32,400 bases of DNA from Deltaproteobacteria bacterium. Its GTDB lineage: Bacteria > Desulfobacterota > Deferrisomatia > Deferrisomatales > BM512. The DNA is taken from positions 1 through 32,400 of the forward strand of contig PKTU01000118.1 in assembly GCA_002869005.1 (NCBI GenBank), given 5' to 3'. Position 1 is the stretch's first letter, and each line of letters opens with the position of its first letter. Shown one piece after another: positions 31,071 through 32,400 of this stretch. The notes under the pieces were generated by a model, which saw nothing but the letters and a program-made list of their open reading frames with translations, ran no database searches and was not told the DNA's origin. Made by a program: the position numbers and the translations under genes.

Positions 31071-32150
31071 TCACCTTACTTTCAGAGTTGCAAAAGCTAT
31101 CAGCGCGAGGATTATCGATATAATCCAGAAGCGCACCGTTATCTTGGGTTCCTCCCACCCCTTTTTCTCGAAGTGGTGATGTATCGGCGCCATAAGGAAA
31201 ATTCGGCGCCTCGTCCTTTTGTAGTAGAGCACCTGAATGATCACCGAGAGAGTCTCCATGACGAAGACGCCGCCCACGACCCCGAGGACGATCTCGAATT
31301 TACAGATGATCGCCGCAATGCCCAGCGCACCGCCAATGGCGAGAGAGCCGACGTCCCCCATAAAGACCTGCGCCGGAAAAGTATTGAACCAGAGGAAGCC
31401 CAAGGTGGCCCCCGCCAGCGCCGCGCAAAATACGGCAACCTCGCCTGCGCCGGGGATATATGCGATCTGAAGGTACTCCGCGATTACCGAGTGGCCCGCC
31501 GCGTAGCAAAAGAAGGTGTAGGTCAGGCTGGAAATTATCGCCGGGCCGGATGCCAGGCCATCAAGGCCATCCGTTAGGTTTACGGCGTTGCCCGCGCCAA
31601 CCACTACGAAGATGGCGAAGGGCAGATACCATAAGCCTAGGTCCGGCTGTACATTTTTGAGGAAGGGCAAGTATAGCTTGGTGCTGAATCCGGGCTGCAT
31701 CATCAAAAATGCACAGCCGGCGGCCGCCACGAGGACCATCAATAGTAGCTTGACCTTGCCTCTCATGCCGCCGCCGGGCTTTTTCTTTATCTTCATATAA
31801 TCGTCGGCGAAACCGATGGCTCCGAAGCCGAGCGTTACAAAGAGGGCCACCCACACCTGGTGTGTTTCGGGGTTGCCCCATGCGACGACCGCCACGGTTA
31901 GGCAGAGCAGTATCAACACCCCGCCCATCGTCGGAGTTGCTTTCTTTACCTTTGAATGTTCCTGAGGGGTATGCTTGCGGCTGACGTCGCCGATGTTTAG
32001 CTCTCTAAGCTTTTCTATTACCCACGGGCCCATCAAGAGTGAGATCACGAGGGTCGTCAGCATCCCAAGCACCGTGCGGAAGGTGATGTAACGGAAGACG
32101 TTGAGCCCGCCGAGGGAATCCTGAAAGTAAAATAGGAGCTTGTATAACAT
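31071..32150 (-). CDS. mraY: Phospho-N-acetylmuramoyl-pentapeptide transferase
   Basis: Integral membrane enzyme that transfers phospho-MurNAc-pentapeptide to undecaprenyl phosphate, giving lipid I. About ten membrane helices. Seen: TPTMGGVLIL, the Asp pair in GFADDYMKIKKK, NAVNLTDGLDGLA with the catalytic Asp region, FNTFPAQVFMGDVGSLAIG, and MAPIHHHFEKKGW. 359 residues, typical. The ATG at 32150 is three bases past the murF stop. Confidence 0.97.
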   Translation of the reverse strand: MLYKLLFYFQDSLGGLNVFRYITFRTVLGMLTTLVISLLMGPWVIEKLRELNIGDVSRKHTPQEHSKVKKATPTMGGVLILLCLTVAVVAWGNPETHQVWVALFVTLGFGAIGFADDYMKIKKKPGGGMRGKVKLLLMVLVAAAGCAFLMMQPGFSTKLYLPFLKNVQPDLGLWYLPFAIFVVVGAGNAVNLTDGLDGLASGPAIISSLTYTFFCYAAGHSVIAEYLQIAYIPGAGEVAVFCAALAGATLGFLWFNTFPAQVFMGDVGSLAIGGALGIAAIICKFEIVLGVVGGVFVMETLSVIIQVLYYKRTRRRIFLMAPIHHHFEKKGWEEPKITVRFWIISIILALIAFATLKVR

Positions 32151-32153
32151 CGC

Positions 32154-32400
32154 TTAACGCGCCGCCTGTTTTGTCTTCTCCGCCAGCATTCCGGCGATAA
32201 TGTCAAGTTTGTTGGACCTGCTGCCTTTTATCAGCAGCCAGTCACCTTTAGAGAGTGTTCTTAGAAGCATATCCGCCAATCTTTCGAAGGAGTCCTCTCT
32301 CTTTATGGAGCGCTCAGCCAGACCCGCCTCGGATGCGCCCTCGGCGGCGCGCAAGGTCTCCGGCCCCACCAAAAAGAGCTCCTCAACCCCACGCTGAACG
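32154..32400 (-). CDS. murF: UDP-N-acetylmuramoyl-tripeptide--D-alanyl-D-alanine ligase, C-terminal part
   Basis: The gene enters from the right edge; only the last 81 codons are present. The ending matches the third domain of MurF: GVEELFLVGPET, then GDWLLIKGSRSNKLDIIAGML, corresponding to the VKGSR motif near the family's C-terminus. It joins D-Ala-D-Ala (made by ddl in this operon) to the tripeptide precursor. The identification also rests on position directly before mraY. Confidence 0.88.
   Translation of the reverse strand, partial: VQRGVEELFLVGPETLRAAEGASEAGLAERSIKREDSFERLADMLLRTLSKGDWLLIKGSRSNKLDIIAGMLAEKTKQAAR

Noticed and set aside
1-32400. CRISPR arrays, insertion sequences, tRNA or rRNA genes, phage genes
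   Set aside because: No direct-repeat arrays, transposase or integrase frames, cloverleaf or rRNA sequence were seen on either strand.

Overview
This window is a gene-dense bacterial chromosome segment with no rRNA, tRNA, mobile element or CRISPR signal that I could find. It reads like a Gram-negative bacterium, most probably of the deltaproteobacterial (Desulfobacterota / Geobacter-like) type. The basis is a coaE-rho gene order, an FtsZ ending in FLRKQAD, a radical SAM gene directly after ftsZ, a NifA-type sigma-54 activator, a PilT-family ATPase and frequent GTG/TTG starts. The lineage is inferred from gene content, not from a marker-gene comparison.

Left part (1-9.8 kb) is mixed housekeeping. 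On the minus strand lie pgeF, coaE and the first 21 codons of rho, the last preceded by its own likely promoter and a leader of about 200 nt. Then come a secreted DUF3108 protein (+), an RluD-type pseudouridine synthase (-), dapF (+), dnaJ (+), a PilT/PilU-type ATPase (-), a 58-residue four-cysteine protein (+), queE (-), and a phosphorylase-fold nucleoside enzyme paired with a second RluA-family synthase (+). A strong terminator hairpin sits in the leader of the nucleoside enzyme with no gene in front of it.

Middle part (9.8-19.3 kb) is more accessory. A minus-strand run holds a HemL-like aminotransferase, a PA2779-family protein, a PA2778-family C39-like lipoprotein peptidase with TPRs, and a PilZ protein. 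A four-helix membrane protein (+) follows, apparently lacking a standard start codon. Next are a family-2 glycosyltransferase coupled by ATGA to a PlsC-like acyltransferase (-), a NifA-like regulator (+), and a PAS-containing histidine kinase (-) that converges with it.

Right part (19.4-32.4 kb) is the division and cell wall (dcw) cluster, all on the minus strand and read from right to left: murF (partial), mraY, murD, ftsW, murG, murC, murB, ddl, ftsQ, ftsA, ftsZ, then a radical SAM gene. Most junctions overlap or nearly touch (ATGA at ftsW-murG, ddl-ftsQ and ftsQ-ftsA), so this is one operon. It makes UDP-MurNAc-pentapeptide, lipid I and lipid II, polymerises glycan at the septum, and builds the Z ring with its membrane anchor.

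The most interesting points are: a MurB whose catalytic Ser and Glu positions read Met and Lys; a hairpin plus U-tract between ftsA and ftsZ; an FtsZ with a long N-terminal extension and two C-terminal-peptide-like motifs; the orphan terminator upstream of the nucleoside enzyme; and two genes that appear to need non-standard start codons.
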